Shown piece by piece: positions 1 through 5,532 of a stretch of 5,532 bases of DNA. The notes under the pieces were generated by a model. It searched no databases. It saw only the letters and a list, made by a program, of their open reading frames with translations, and was not told the origin of the DNA. The DNA is from an uncultured Pelagibacteraceae bacterium (lineage in GTDB: Bacteria; Pseudomonadota; Alphaproteobacteria; Pelagibacterales; Pelagibacteraceae). How positions within the stretch are numbered: position 1 is the stretch's first letter; each line of letters starts with the position of its first letter. Position numbers and translations under genes: made by a program. The DNA lies in NCBI GenBank assembly GCA_902557585.1, contig CACEBA010000027.1:1-5532 (forward strand), given 5' to 3'.

Positions 1-296
1 TTGATCTTTCAAATACAACTGACCCTGGTGTTTTTAAAACAGATTTTGAAAAAAATTTGTTTAAAAAAATAAATGATTTAAGAAAATATTTTTCTTCTAT
101 TAATAAAGATGAAGTTTATTCTCAAACTCTAGATAATTTATTAGATACAAAAAAAGTAATTAATGATTTTTTTGATAATGTAATAGTTAATGACGTTGAT
201 CCAGGTATTCGAAAAAATAGACTAGAACTTATTCAAATCTTATGTAAAACCTTCAACAACTATGTTAACTTTTCTTTAGTAGATTCCCAAAAATGA
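1..296 (+). CDS. glyS: Glycyl-tRNA synthetase beta subunit, C-terminal end (partial at 5' side)
   Basis: The frame is open from the window's left edge (first full codon at position 3) to the TGA at 294-296, giving about 97 residues of a protein that begins outside the window. GlyS is the large subunit of the bacterial alpha2beta2 glycyl-tRNA synthetase, which charges tRNA-Gly in the cytoplasm; its C-terminal region is a helical tRNA/anticodon-binding domain. The visible residues fit that C-terminus: a DPGVF...FEKNLF segment, then FFDNVIVND, then RKNRLELIQ, followed by a helix ending near the stop. This matches the family pattern FFDxVxVxxxDxxxRxNRLxLL. The TTG at 57 is an internal leucine codon, not a start. 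The stop overlaps the ppdK start in ATGA, so translational coupling and co-transcription are likely. Recognition is by motif memory, not alignment. Confidence 0.9.
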   Translation, partial: DLSNTTDPGVFKTDFEKNLFKKINDLRKYFSSINKDEVYSQTLDNLLDTKKVINDFFDNVIVNDVDPGIRKNRLELIQILCKTFNNYVNFSLVDSQK

Positions 297-2956
297 AAAA
301 ACTGATTTTAAATTTTAATTCTAAAGACAGCAAAAAAATTAAAATTCCTAGAAATTTTTTGGGGGGAAAAGGAGCTAATCTTTCAGAAATGGGCCGAATA
401 GGATTACCAGTTCCACCTGGATTTACTATTTCTACAAAAGTATGCGATTTATTTTATAAGGATAAAAAAAAACTAAATAAAAGTATAATCACATTAATTA
501 AAAAAGAATTAAAGGTCGTTGAAAAAGAAGTTTCAAAAAAATTTGGTGATTTAAAAAATCCATTATTACTTTCAGTTAGATCTGGATCGAGAGTTTCTAT
601 GCCTGGTATGATGGACACAATTTTAAATTTAGGACTAAATGATAAAACTGTTAAAGCCCTAGCATCAAAAACTTCTAACGGTCGATTTGCTAAAGATAGT
701 TATAGAAGATTTATTCAAATGTATGGCAATGTAGTGATGGGTGTTGAAGGGTATCATTTTGAGGAATTAATCGAGAATTATAAACTTACAAAAGGTGTTC
801 TGTTAGACACTGATTTAGACGAAAATGACTGGGAAGGTCTAATTCAAGATTTTAAAAGAACAGTTAAGGAAAAAGCAAATAAAGATTTTCCACAAGATGT
901 TAATGAACAGTTGTTGGGAGCAATCAGTGCTGTATTTTTGTCTTGGGACAGTAAGAGAGCAAAAGTCTATAGAAAGTTAAATCATATACCTGCAGAATGG
1001 GGAACAGCAGTTAATGTTCAATCAATGGTATTTGGAAACATGGGAGATAACTGTGCAACCGGCGTAGTTTTTACAAGAAATCCATCAGACGGTGAAAACG
1101 AAATTTATGGGGAATATTTAATTAATGCACAAGGAGAGGACGTTGTAGCTGGAACAAGAACACCACAATACATAACCAAAAAAGCTAGACAAATTGCTAA
1201 AGTTAAAGCTCCATCGATGGAAGAGTCTATGCCTAAAGTTTATAAACAACTTTATAAGATCCTGAACAAATTAGAAAAGCATTACAAAGACATGCAAGAT
1301 GTAGAGTTTACAGTTGAGAATAAAAAGCTGTGGATGCTTCAAACACGTTCTGGAAAAAGAACCGCTAAATCTGCGGTCAAAATTGCAGTTGATATGGTTA
1401 AAGAAAAATTGATAACTAAAAAAGAGGCTGTGTTAAGAATTGATCCACACTCACTTGATACACTTCTTCATCCAACTTTAGATGAAAAAAGTTCAATAAA
1501 TGTAATTGCAAATGGCTTGCCTGCTTCACCAGGTGCTGCGAGCGGTAAAGTAGTATTCACATCTGAAGATGCAGAAAGACTAACATCAATGATGCAGGAC
1601 ACAATATTGGTTAGAATAGAAACTTCTCCTGAAGATATACAGGGCATGCACGCAGCCAAAGGAATATTAACTGCAAGAGGAGGGATGACAAGTCATGCAG
1701 CTGTTGTGGCAAGAGGAATGGGAAGGCCTTGTGTTTCTGGATCGAGTGAAATTGATATTAGTTATGAAAAAAAGTCTTTTAAAACATCATCAACGGAAAT
1801 TAAAGAGGGAGATATAATAACAATAGATGGTTCAACAGGAAGAATAATCGAGGGGAGCGTTGCTACTGTAAAGCCAGAAATATCAGGTGGTTTTTCAAAA
1901 TTAATGTCCTGGGCCGATAGTTATAGAAAATTAAATATAAGAACAAATTCAGAAACTCCAAAAGATACTAAAACTGCAAAAGATTTTGGTGCTGAAGGTA
2001 TAGGACTCTGTAGAACTGAACACATGTTTTTCGATGAAGAAAGAATTTTATCTGTTAGGGAAATGATTCTTTCTAAAACTAAAGAGGACAGAGCTAAAGC
2101 TTTAGATAAACTTTTACCACATCAAAAAAAAGACTTTACTGAAATTTTTAAGATTATGAATGGCTTACCAGTTACAGTAAGATTGTTAGATCCTCCACTA
2201 CATGAATTTTTGCCCAGAACCAACAAAGAAATTAAAGAATTAGCAGAAATTGTTAATCTTTCGGTAAAAGAGGTTGAAACAAGAATAGAGGAACTTCATG
2301 AACAAAATCCAATGCTAGGCCACAGAGGTTGCAGATTAGCTATATCGTTTCCCGAAATATATGAAATGCAATGTAGAGCAATTTTCGAAGCATTATGTGA
2401 GTTAAAAAAAAATAAAATTAAATCTGCTTTTCCAGAAATAATGATCCCATTAGTTTCTACAGAGACCGAAATAAAAATAATGAAAGATTTAGTAATTAGG
2501 ACGGCGAGCCAAGTCCAAAAAGAACAAAAATTAAAAATAGAATTTTTAGTTGGCACGATGATTGAATTACCAAGAGCAGCGATAAAAGCAAAGGAAATTG
2601 CCAAACATGCTGAATTTTTTAGTTTTGGTACAAATGATTTAACACAAACTACATTTGGGATTAGTAGAGATGATAGCGGAAAATTTTTAAATGATTATTT
2701 AGAAAATAAAATATTTTCTATTGATCCATTTGTATCAATAGATGATGGTGTCTCAGATTTAGTTGAAATAGCAGTAGAAAAAGGAAGGAGACAAAACAAA
2801 AATCTAAAATTAGGAATTTGTGGTGAGCACGGTGGGGACCCTAAAAGTATATCCTTTTGTGCTAAAGCTGGATTAAATTACGTTTCTTGCTCACCATATA
2901 GAGTTCCTGTTGCAAGATTAGCAGCAGCACAAGCAGAATTAAAAAAATATAAATGA
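293..2956 (+). CDS. ppdK: Pyruvate, phosphate dikinase
   Basis: This full-length cytoplasmic enzyme (887 residues, the usual size for bacterial PPDK) interconverts pyruvate + ATP + Pi and PEP + AMP + PPi, and can work in the gluconeogenic or the pyruvate-forming direction. The N-terminal ATP-grasp region (about 20-355) shows LGGKGANL (Lys26), SVRSGS (Arg96), MQDVEFT (Asp336, Glu338) and MLQTR (Gln350). The swivelling phosphohistidine domain (about 405-525) has GGMTSHAA with catalytic His468. The C-terminal PEP/pyruvate TIM barrel (about 535-885) has GLCRTEH (Arg574), VRLLDPP (Arg630), MIELPR (Glu758), GTNDLTQ (Asn781) and GICGEHGG with catalytic Cys843. All the active-site residues I know from the Clostridium symbiosum enzyme are present at a near-constant offset. 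Thr466, two residues before His468, is the position modified by PPDK regulatory protein in other organisms. No Shine-Dalgarno motif precedes the ATG; it overlaps the glyS stop and probably initiates by coupling. Confidence 0.97.
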   Translation: MKKLILNFNSKDSKKIKIPRNFLGGKGANLSEMGRIGLPVPPGFTISTKVCDLFYKDKKKLNKSIITLIKKELKVVEKEVSKKFGDLKNPLLLSVRSGSRVSMPGMMDTILNLGLNDKTVKALASKTSNGRFAKDSYRRFIQMYGNVVMGVEGYHFEELIENYKLTKGVLLDTDLDENDWEGLIQDFKRTVKEKANKDFPQDVNEQLLGAISAVFLSWDSKRAKVYRKLNHIPAEWGTAVNVQSMVFGNMGDNCATGVVFTRNPSDGENEIYGEYLINAQGEDVVAGTRTPQYITKKARQIAKVKAPSMEESMPKVYKQLYKILNKLEKHYKDMQDVEFTVENKKLWMLQTRSGKRTAKSAVKIAVDMVKEKLITKKEAVLRIDPHSLDTLLHPTLDEKSSINVIANGLPASPGAASGKVVFTSEDAERLTSMMQDTILVRIETSPEDIQGMHAAKGILTARGGMTSHAAVVARGMGRPCVSGSSEIDISYEKKSFKTSSTEIKEGDIITIDGSTGRIIEGSVATVKPEISGGFSKLMSWADSYRKLNIRTNSETPKDTKTAKDFGAEGIGLCRTEHMFFDEERILSVREMILSKTKEDRAKALDKLLPHQKKDFTEIFKIMNGLPVTVRLLDPPLHEFLPRTNKEIKELAEIVNLSVKEVETRIEELHEQNPMLGHRGCRLAISFPEIYEMQCRAIFEALCELKKNKIKSAFPEIMIPLVSTETEIKIMKDLVIRTASQVQKEQKLKIEFLVGTMIELPRAAIKAKEIAKHAEFFSFGTNDLTQTTFGISRDDSGKFLNDYLENKIFSIDPFVSIDDGVSDLVEIAVEKGRRQNKNLKLGICGEHGGDPKSISFCAKAGLNYVSCSPYRVPVARLAAAQAELKKYK

Positions 2957-3915
2957 TATTGAAAAAAAAATATAATTTAAATGATAAAAAACTATTTCTT
3001 AAATTTTTTATATTAACCATTTTTTTATTGGTAAGTAATTTAGACGCTTATGCCAAAACATACAAGGTTGGTGATACGATAGAGAATGTCTTTGTTGTAA
3101 ATAAAAATTTTAAATTAAGTTTACCTAAGGGTAAATGGGTTTTAGCTGAAAAGAGTGCTTATAATTTTTATATCTCGAACAAAGTTTTTACTTTGCTTAG
3201 AATTGAAAATAATAAAGTGAAAGAATCACTTTCAGTTACTGAGTGGAAAACAGCAGGTGTTCATGAAAATCTGGTAAATACTGCATTGTTAGAAATAATG
3301 TTTAAAAACAAATATGATGGTTGTTATGAAAAACCAGAATATACTATTCTTAAATTTTATAGAAAAGGTACCACTCATAATTGTTTTTGGGTTGGACATC
3401 ATGATTTAATCAAGCATATTTATAATCCAGATAATCCTGAATTGAGAACTGCAAATGTAGAGTTAAAAAAATGGATAAAAGATAATCAAATTTCTTTACC
3501 AAAAGTAGCGCTATATAGTGAGCATTCATATTTTTCTAGATTAAAAATGGGAAAGTGGTTTTATGTAGTCTACACCGCAGACCCAAAAATTCTAAATGCG
3601 CCGGATAATAAGTTTATTGATGAAAATGCATCTGAATATCATAAGTATAATATTGACGATTATCCACAGCATAAAGAAATTATGAAAAAATGGATCTCGA
3701 TTTCAGCTAAAAGGCATATTGATTTTGAAAATTCAATAGGAGCTTTAAAAAGACATAGATTGGAACTAAACATATTATCACCGACAACCAATTTTACTAA
3801 TTTAAGTTCTTCTAGTGACATAGTTAACCAGATAAAAAAGTTAAATGATCTTTATGAGACAGGTATTTTAACTAAAGATGAATTTGAAAAAGCAAAAAAA
3901 AAACTTTTGAATTAG
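2953..3915 (+). CDS. Exported protein of unknown function with C-terminal SHOCT domain
   Basis: I do not recognise the body of this 320-residue protein. Its N-terminus is a typical Sec signal peptide: a Lys-rich n-region, a hydrophobic core FFILTIFLLVSNL (about 18-30) and an AYA-KT cleavage site after Ala34, so the mature protein should be periplasmic or envelope-associated. The mature part is rich in aromatic residues and lysine and has only two cysteines (Cys124, Cys144), which could form a disulfide. Residues about 289-320 (QIKKLNDLYETGILTKDEFE and following lysines) match SHOCT, a short C-terminal helical module with an oligomerisation role proposed for several families. The ATG overlaps the ppdK stop in ATGA, so it is probably translated with ppdK, but nothing in its sequence suggests a PPDK-related function. 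No ribosome-binding site is visible. The signal peptide and SHOCT calls are strong; any role is unknown. Confidence 0.85.
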   Translation: MILKKKYNLNDKKLFLKFFILTIFLLVSNLDAYAKTYKVGDTIENVFVVNKNFKLSLPKGKWVLAEKSAYNFYISNKVFTLLRIENNKVKESLSVTEWKTAGVHENLVNTALLEIMFKNKYDGCYEKPEYTILKFYRKGTTHNCFWVGHHDLIKHIYNPDNPELRTANVELKKWIKDNQISLPKVALYSEHSYFSRLKMGKWFYVVYTADPKILNAPDNKFIDENASEYHKYNIDDYPQHKEIMKKWISISAKRHIDFENSIGALKRHRLELNILSPTTNFTNLSSSSDIVNQIKKLNDLYETGILTKDEFEKAKKKLLN

Positions 3916-4010
3916 AGACCCAAATTTTTTGATAATTTATACGTTTATAAACTGTTCAATTAAGTTGTATTTTTTAAATAAAGTTTTTACTGCAAACTAA
4001 TTTAATAAAT
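3916..4010. other. AT-rich spacer between the SHOCT gene and the ssrA 3' end
   Basis: About 95 bases with no supported gene. It lies between two convergent transcription units, the glyS-ppdK-SHOCT run on the plus strand and ssrA on the minus strand. It contains several T and A runs and a 10-bp perfect palindrome, GTTTATAAAC, at 3943-3952. I found no convincing GC-rich hairpin followed by a T tract for the plus-strand operon, so its termination point is not visible. Confidence 0.6.
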
Positions 4011-4040
4011 GAGAAGGGGCGTTCTGTTGCCAGGTGCCCC
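4004..4040 (-). terminator. Possible ssrA terminator, shared with the last tmRNA hairpin
   Basis: The final hairpin of the coding piece (GGGGC/GCCCC, 4040-4016) is followed on the minus strand by TTCTCATTTATT. It is GC-rich against an AT-rich background and could stop transcription, but the following tract is interrupted and not a clean U run. It may simply be the tmRNA 3' domain, with the 3' end made by nucleases. Confidence 0.3.
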
Positions 4041-4182
4041 ATACCCCGTTTGCTTAATTAACAAAGTTAATTAGGCAGCAAGTGCGTAACTTTCGTTAGC
4101 AATTATAAATTTGCCCGTCACGGTGGAACAATCCCGAACGAAAGAATAGCCTTTAGTCACCCGTCGAATCTAGTTCACCCCC
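4011..4182 (-). ncRNA. ssrA: tmRNA coding piece
   Basis: This piece starts at 4182 with GGGGGUG, the 5' acceptor strand, followed by the conserved D-loop region with GAUUCGACGGG (4170-4160). P2 strand sequences follow (4151-4137), then a region where pseudoknot 1 is expected; I could not resolve its pairing confidently. The tag frame begins at 4100. Its stop codon sits in an A/U-rich stem of 8 perfect pairs, UAAUUAAC/GUUAAUUA with a UUU loop (4073-4055), extended beyond one mismatch by UGC/GCA. This is the usual position of helix P5. The last element is a hairpin, GGGGC/GCCCC (4040-4036 with 4020-4016), enclosing CUG-GCAA-CAG with a GNRA-type loop. The true 3' end is probably within a few bases of 4011 but cannot be fixed from sequence alone. 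Confidence 0.9.
4071..4100 (-). other. tmRNA tag reading frame, peptide ANESYALAA
   Basis: Read on the minus strand, the codons GCT AAC GAA AGT TAC GCA CTT GCT GCC TAA encode A-N-E-S-Y-A-L-A-A followed by a stop. The resume codon is taken as GCT (4100-4098) because the preceding ATAATT and following AAC align with the E. coli ATAGTC-GCA-AAC context. The C-terminal YALAA is the same as in the E. coli tag ANDENYALAA and should be recognised by ClpXP-type proteases. One alanine is contributed by alanyl-tmRNA, so the tag added would be that Ala plus these codons after the resume position is engaged. Confidence 0.9.
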
Positions 4183-4193
4183 ATAAGTTGTAA
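4183..4193 (-). other. tmRNA intervening segment removed during maturation
   Basis: Eleven nucleotides (TTACAACTTAT on the minus strand) lie between the encoded CCA of the acceptor piece and the first G of the coding piece. In permuted tmRNAs this loop closes the acceptor stem of the precursor and is excised to give two RNAs held together by base pairing. Eleven nucleotides is compact. The boundaries follow directly from CCA on one side and the 7-bp acceptor stem on the other. Confidence 0.85.
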
Positions 4194-4274
4194 TGGTGGA
4201 GGTGGTGGGTACTGCCCCCACGTCCGCAATGGTTATTACGAAATTCGTTTATCGTCGTAGTTGGAAAACCAACA
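4194..4274 (-). ncRNA. ssrA: tmRNA acceptor piece
   Basis: This piece carries the aminoacylatable 3' end. It ends at 4194 with discriminator A plus encoded CCA, preceded by the 3' acceptor strand CACCUCC (4204-4198) and a T-arm with 5-bp stem GUGGG/CCCAC (4221-4217 with 4209-4205). The 7-nt loop, GGCAGUA (4216-4210), is unlike the canonical UUCRANY T-loop. Upstream in the transcript lie the P2 strands AACGAA and AAUAACC, which pair with the coding piece. At the extreme 5' side a perfect small hairpin, GUUGG-UUUU-CCAAC (4273-4260), falls at the predicted transcript start. The mature 5' end is uncertain: it may be at this hairpin or slightly downstream of it. Confidence 0.88.
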
Positions 4275-4279
4275 TTATT

Positions 4280-4307
4280 AATATAAAAGGAAATACAATA
4301 GATTCAA
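4280..4307 (-). promoter_or_regulatory. Likely sigma70-type promoter of ssrA
   Basis: On the minus strand TTGAAT (4307-4302, -35 like, 4 of 6 consensus) is followed after 16 bases by TATATT (4285-4280, -10 like, 5 of 6). Initiation about six bases downstream would fall at 4275-4273, exactly where the acceptor-piece hairpin begins. The position is therefore functionally sensible, although in AT-rich DNA such matches arise by chance. Confidence 0.5.
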
Positions 4308-4315
4308 TAACAATC

Positions 4316-5263
4316 ATGAAACTTACCAAAGAACAAGCAGAAGAAATTAAGATTCAACAAGCTCAAAGCAATCAAACTAAAAGAGTTACTGTACCAGAGC
4401 TTGAAAGTATTCTTTACGAGGCAATTCCTGCATTAGATCATGGTTTTGTTAGGGTTGTTGATTACATGGGAGACGATACATCTATTGTTCAATCTGCAAG
4501 AGTTTCTTATGGAAAAGGAACTAAACAAGTTTCAACTGATAAAGGGTTACTTAAATACTTAATGAGGCATTGGCATAGTACTCCATTTGAGATGTGTGAA
4601 ATAAAATACCATATAAAATTGCCAATATTTATTGCCCGACAATGGATTAGACATAGAACTGCTAATGTTAATGAATATTCTGCAAGATACTCTATTCTAG
4701 ATAAAGAATTTTATTTACCTTCACGAGAAAACTTAGCTGCTCAATCCACTAGCAATAGACAAGGAAGAGGGGATGTCCTAGAAGGAAAACAAGCTCAGGA
4801 AGTTTTAGAACTTTTAAAAAGTGATGCCGAAAGAACTTATGAGAATTATGAAAAAATGCTTAATGAAAGATTTGATGGCTCAACTATAGATGAAAATAAA
4901 AAAGGCTTAGCAAGAGAACTTGCAAGAATGAATTTAACTTTAAATACTTATACTCAGTGGTATTGGAAAACTGATCTTCTAAATTTGATGAATTTTTTAA
5001 GATTAAGAGCTGATAGCCATGCGCAGTATGAAATAAGAGTGTTTGCAGATATAATGTTAGATACGGTTAAAAAATGGGTTCCTATAACTTATGAAGCTTT
5101 TATGGATTATAGAGTTGGAGGCACAGAAGTTTCTGCAAAAGGAAAACTAGTTATTCAAAAATTTATTAAGGGTGAAAATGTTGATGTCGATAGTTCAGGT
5201 TTATCTAAAAGAGAATGGAATGAGTTAATGAACGCTTTTGACCTTAAAGATAAGTTGATTTAA
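4316..5263 (+). CDS. thyX: Flavin-dependent thymidylate synthase ThyX
   Basis: ThyX makes dTMP from dUMP using FAD, NADPH and methylenetetrahydrofolate, replacing ThyA in many bacteria with small genomes. From the ATG at 4316 the protein has 315 residues. It contains the ThyX signature [11 protein letters not shown] (Arg112-His113-Arg114, seven residues, then Ser122), preceded by the HSTPFE block (about 87-92) and followed by a [10 protein letters not shown]...AQYEIR block (about 222-241) that carries substrate-binding arginine and glutamine positions of the family. The N-terminal [15 protein letters not shown] block resembles alphaproteobacterial ThyX, so the start at [10 protein letters not shown] is preferred. 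The frame remains open back to an ATG at 4193, but those 41 extra codons run antisense through the tmRNA acceptor piece and should be left out. No well-spaced Shine-Dalgarno is seen; AAGGA at 4287-4291 is too far upstream. The gene is divergent from ssrA and overlaps mrp tail-to-tail by 20 bp. Confidence 0.95.
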   Translation: MKLTKEQAEEIKIQQAQSNQTKRVTVPELESILYEAIPALDHGFVRVVDYMGDDTSIVQSARVSYGKGTKQVSTDKGLLKYLMRHWHSTPFEMCEIKYHIKLPIFIARQWIRHRTANVNEYSARYSILDKEFYLPSRENLAAQSTSNRQGRGDVLEGKQAQEVLELLKSDAERTYENYEKMLNERFDGSTIDENKKGLARELARMNLTLNTYTQWYWKTDLLNLMNFLRLRADSHAQYEIRVFADIMLDTVKKWVPITYEAFMDYRVGGTEVSAKGKLVIQKFIKGENVDVDSSGLSKREWNELMNAFDLKDKLI

Positions 5264-5532
5264 TTTTATCAGCAAAATCTAAATATATTTTTGATATTTC
5301 ATGATTGGGATTCGCTTCTACTAATGGTTTTCCCTCATCTGAAGTTTTGCCTACCTCTGGATTAATAGGTATCTCACCTAAAAATTCTTTTTGAAATTCT
5401 TCTGCAGTTGTTTTTACTCCTCCCTCTCCAAAAATTTTATATTTTTTTCCATCGTCTCCAATAAAAAAACTCATATTATCTACTAATCCTAAAATTTTTA
5501 CTCCAAGTTTATCAAACATTTTAATACCTCTT
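5244..5532 (-). CDS. mrp: Mrp/ApbC-family P-loop ATPase, C-terminal part (partial at 5' side)
   Basis: The minus-strand frame is open from the right edge of the window to TAA at 5246-5244, about 95 residues. The frame continues upstream of the ATG at 5519-5517 as R-G-I-K before M-F-D-K, matching the family's internal KGxxMFxK segment, so that ATG is internal and the gene begins outside the window. Recognisable blocks are [30 protein letters not shown] and SDEGKPLV, which follow the Mrp/ApbC/NBP35 order. These proteins bind ATP through an N-terminal Walker motif (not in the window) and are implicated in carrying Fe-S clusters in the cytoplasm. The usual CxxC between NMSxF and IFGxGG is absent: here the stretch reads IGDDGKKYK. 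The Fe-S role is therefore less certain than the family call. Confidence 0.88.
   Translation of the reverse strand, partial: RGIKMFDKLGVKILGLVDNMSFFIGDDGKKYKIFGEGGVKTTAEEFQKEFLGEIPINPEVGKTSDEGKPLVEANPNHEISKIYLDFADKIKSTYL

Larger units (their letters stand above)
4011..4274 (-). ncRNA. ssrA: Transfer-messenger RNA, circularly permuted two-piece form (precursor)
   Basis: tmRNA with SmpB rescues ribosomes stalled on broken mRNAs and tags the nascent peptide for proteolysis. Read on the minus strand, the order is permuted: first the T-arm and 3' acceptor strand ending in encoded CCA (to 4194), then an 11-nt segment (4193-4183), then the 5' acceptor strand, the D-loop analogue and the tag reading frame. 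Three observations show that the parts belong together. The strands GGGGGUG (4182-4176) and CACCUCC (4204-4198) form a 7-bp acceptor stem with one G-U pair. The conserved tmRNA core GATTCGACGGG is present at 4170-4160. Blocks UUCGUU (4142-4137) and AACGAA (4249-4244), plus GGCUAUU (4151-4145) and AAUAACC (4237-4231, one mismatch), can form the long P2 helix between the pieces. This arrangement is the known alphaproteobacterial class. Outer ends are approximate: the 5' end from the promoter, the 3' end from the last hairpin. Confidence 0.95.

Noticed and set aside
57..296. Separate small gene starting at TTG 57
   Set aside because: The same frame is open to the window edge, and the residues before the TTG continue the GlyS C-terminal pattern.
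361..366. G6 run after T6 near the ppdK start, a possible slippage or frameshift site
   Set aside because: The frame is intact and the run encodes part of the conserved LGGKG motif, so there is no sign of programmed shifting.
1468..1659. Minus-strand open frame of 63 codons inside ppdK
   Set aside because: It lies antisense to the conserved swivel domain of ppdK, resembles no family I know, and has no independent start signals.
2296..2604. Minus-strand open frame of 102 codons inside ppdK
   Set aside because: It is a shadow of the conserved PEP-binding barrel. Its hydrophobic look comes from the complement of charged AT-rich codons.
3943..3952. Palindrome GTTTATAAAC downstream of the SHOCT gene as an operator or terminator
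   Set aside because: It is pure A/T in the core, has no loop and no following T tract; such palindromes are common in AT-rich spacers.
4020..4190. GC-richer island on the plus strand as a riboswitch or horizontally acquired segment
   Set aside because: The higher GC is explained fully by the structured tmRNA on the minus strand.
3961..4192. Nine-base direct repeat TAAGTTGTA at 3961-3969 and 4184-4192, the second copy within the tmRNA intervening segment
   Set aside because: It is short and AT-rich, with no flanking repeat or mobile-element context, so chance is sufficient.
1..5532. CRISPR array, insertion sequence, toxin-antitoxin or other novel defence system
   Set aside because: No spaced direct repeats, terminal inverted repeats, transposase or paired small genes are present; almost all of the window is accounted for by housekeeping genes.

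Overview
The window looks like a core-genome segment of a small, very AT-rich alphaproteobacterium, most likely of the SAR11/Pelagibacterales type. This rests on three things visible here: strong A/T bias in codons and spacers, very tight gene packing (ATGA start/stop overlaps and a convergent 3' overlap), and a circularly permuted two-piece tmRNA gene, which is typical of Alphaproteobacteria. The genus is an inference from style and was not confirmed by any search.

Layout. Positions 1-3915 (+) hold a three-gene, probably co-transcribed run: the 3' end of glyS (glycyl-tRNA synthetase beta subunit), a complete ppdK (pyruvate, phosphate dikinase), and an unrecognised exported protein ending in a SHOCT domain. 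Both junctions are 4-base ATGA overlaps. Positions 3916 to about 4010 are an AT-rich spacer without a recognised gene. Positions from about 4011 to 4274 on the minus strand carry the permuted ssrA gene: acceptor piece, then an 11-nt intervening segment, then the coding piece with the degradation tag ANESYALAA. Its likely sigma70-type promoter lies at 4280-4307. Positions 4316-5263 (+) hold thyX (flavin-dependent thymidylate synthase), divergent from ssrA. Positions 5244 to the window end (-) hold the C-terminal part of an Mrp/ApbC-family P-loop protein, convergent with thyX and overlapping it by 20 bp.

Function. The genes are housekeeping: tRNA charging, PEP/pyruvate interconversion, ribosome rescue, dTMP synthesis and probable Fe-S cluster handling. 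I see no mobile element, CRISPR array or defence system. The points most worth a second look are the permuted tmRNA with its short tag and non-canonical T-loop, the false thyX extension that runs antisense through the tmRNA acceptor piece, the uncharacterised exported SHOCT protein coupled to ppdK, and an Mrp-like C-terminus lacking the usual CxxC motif.
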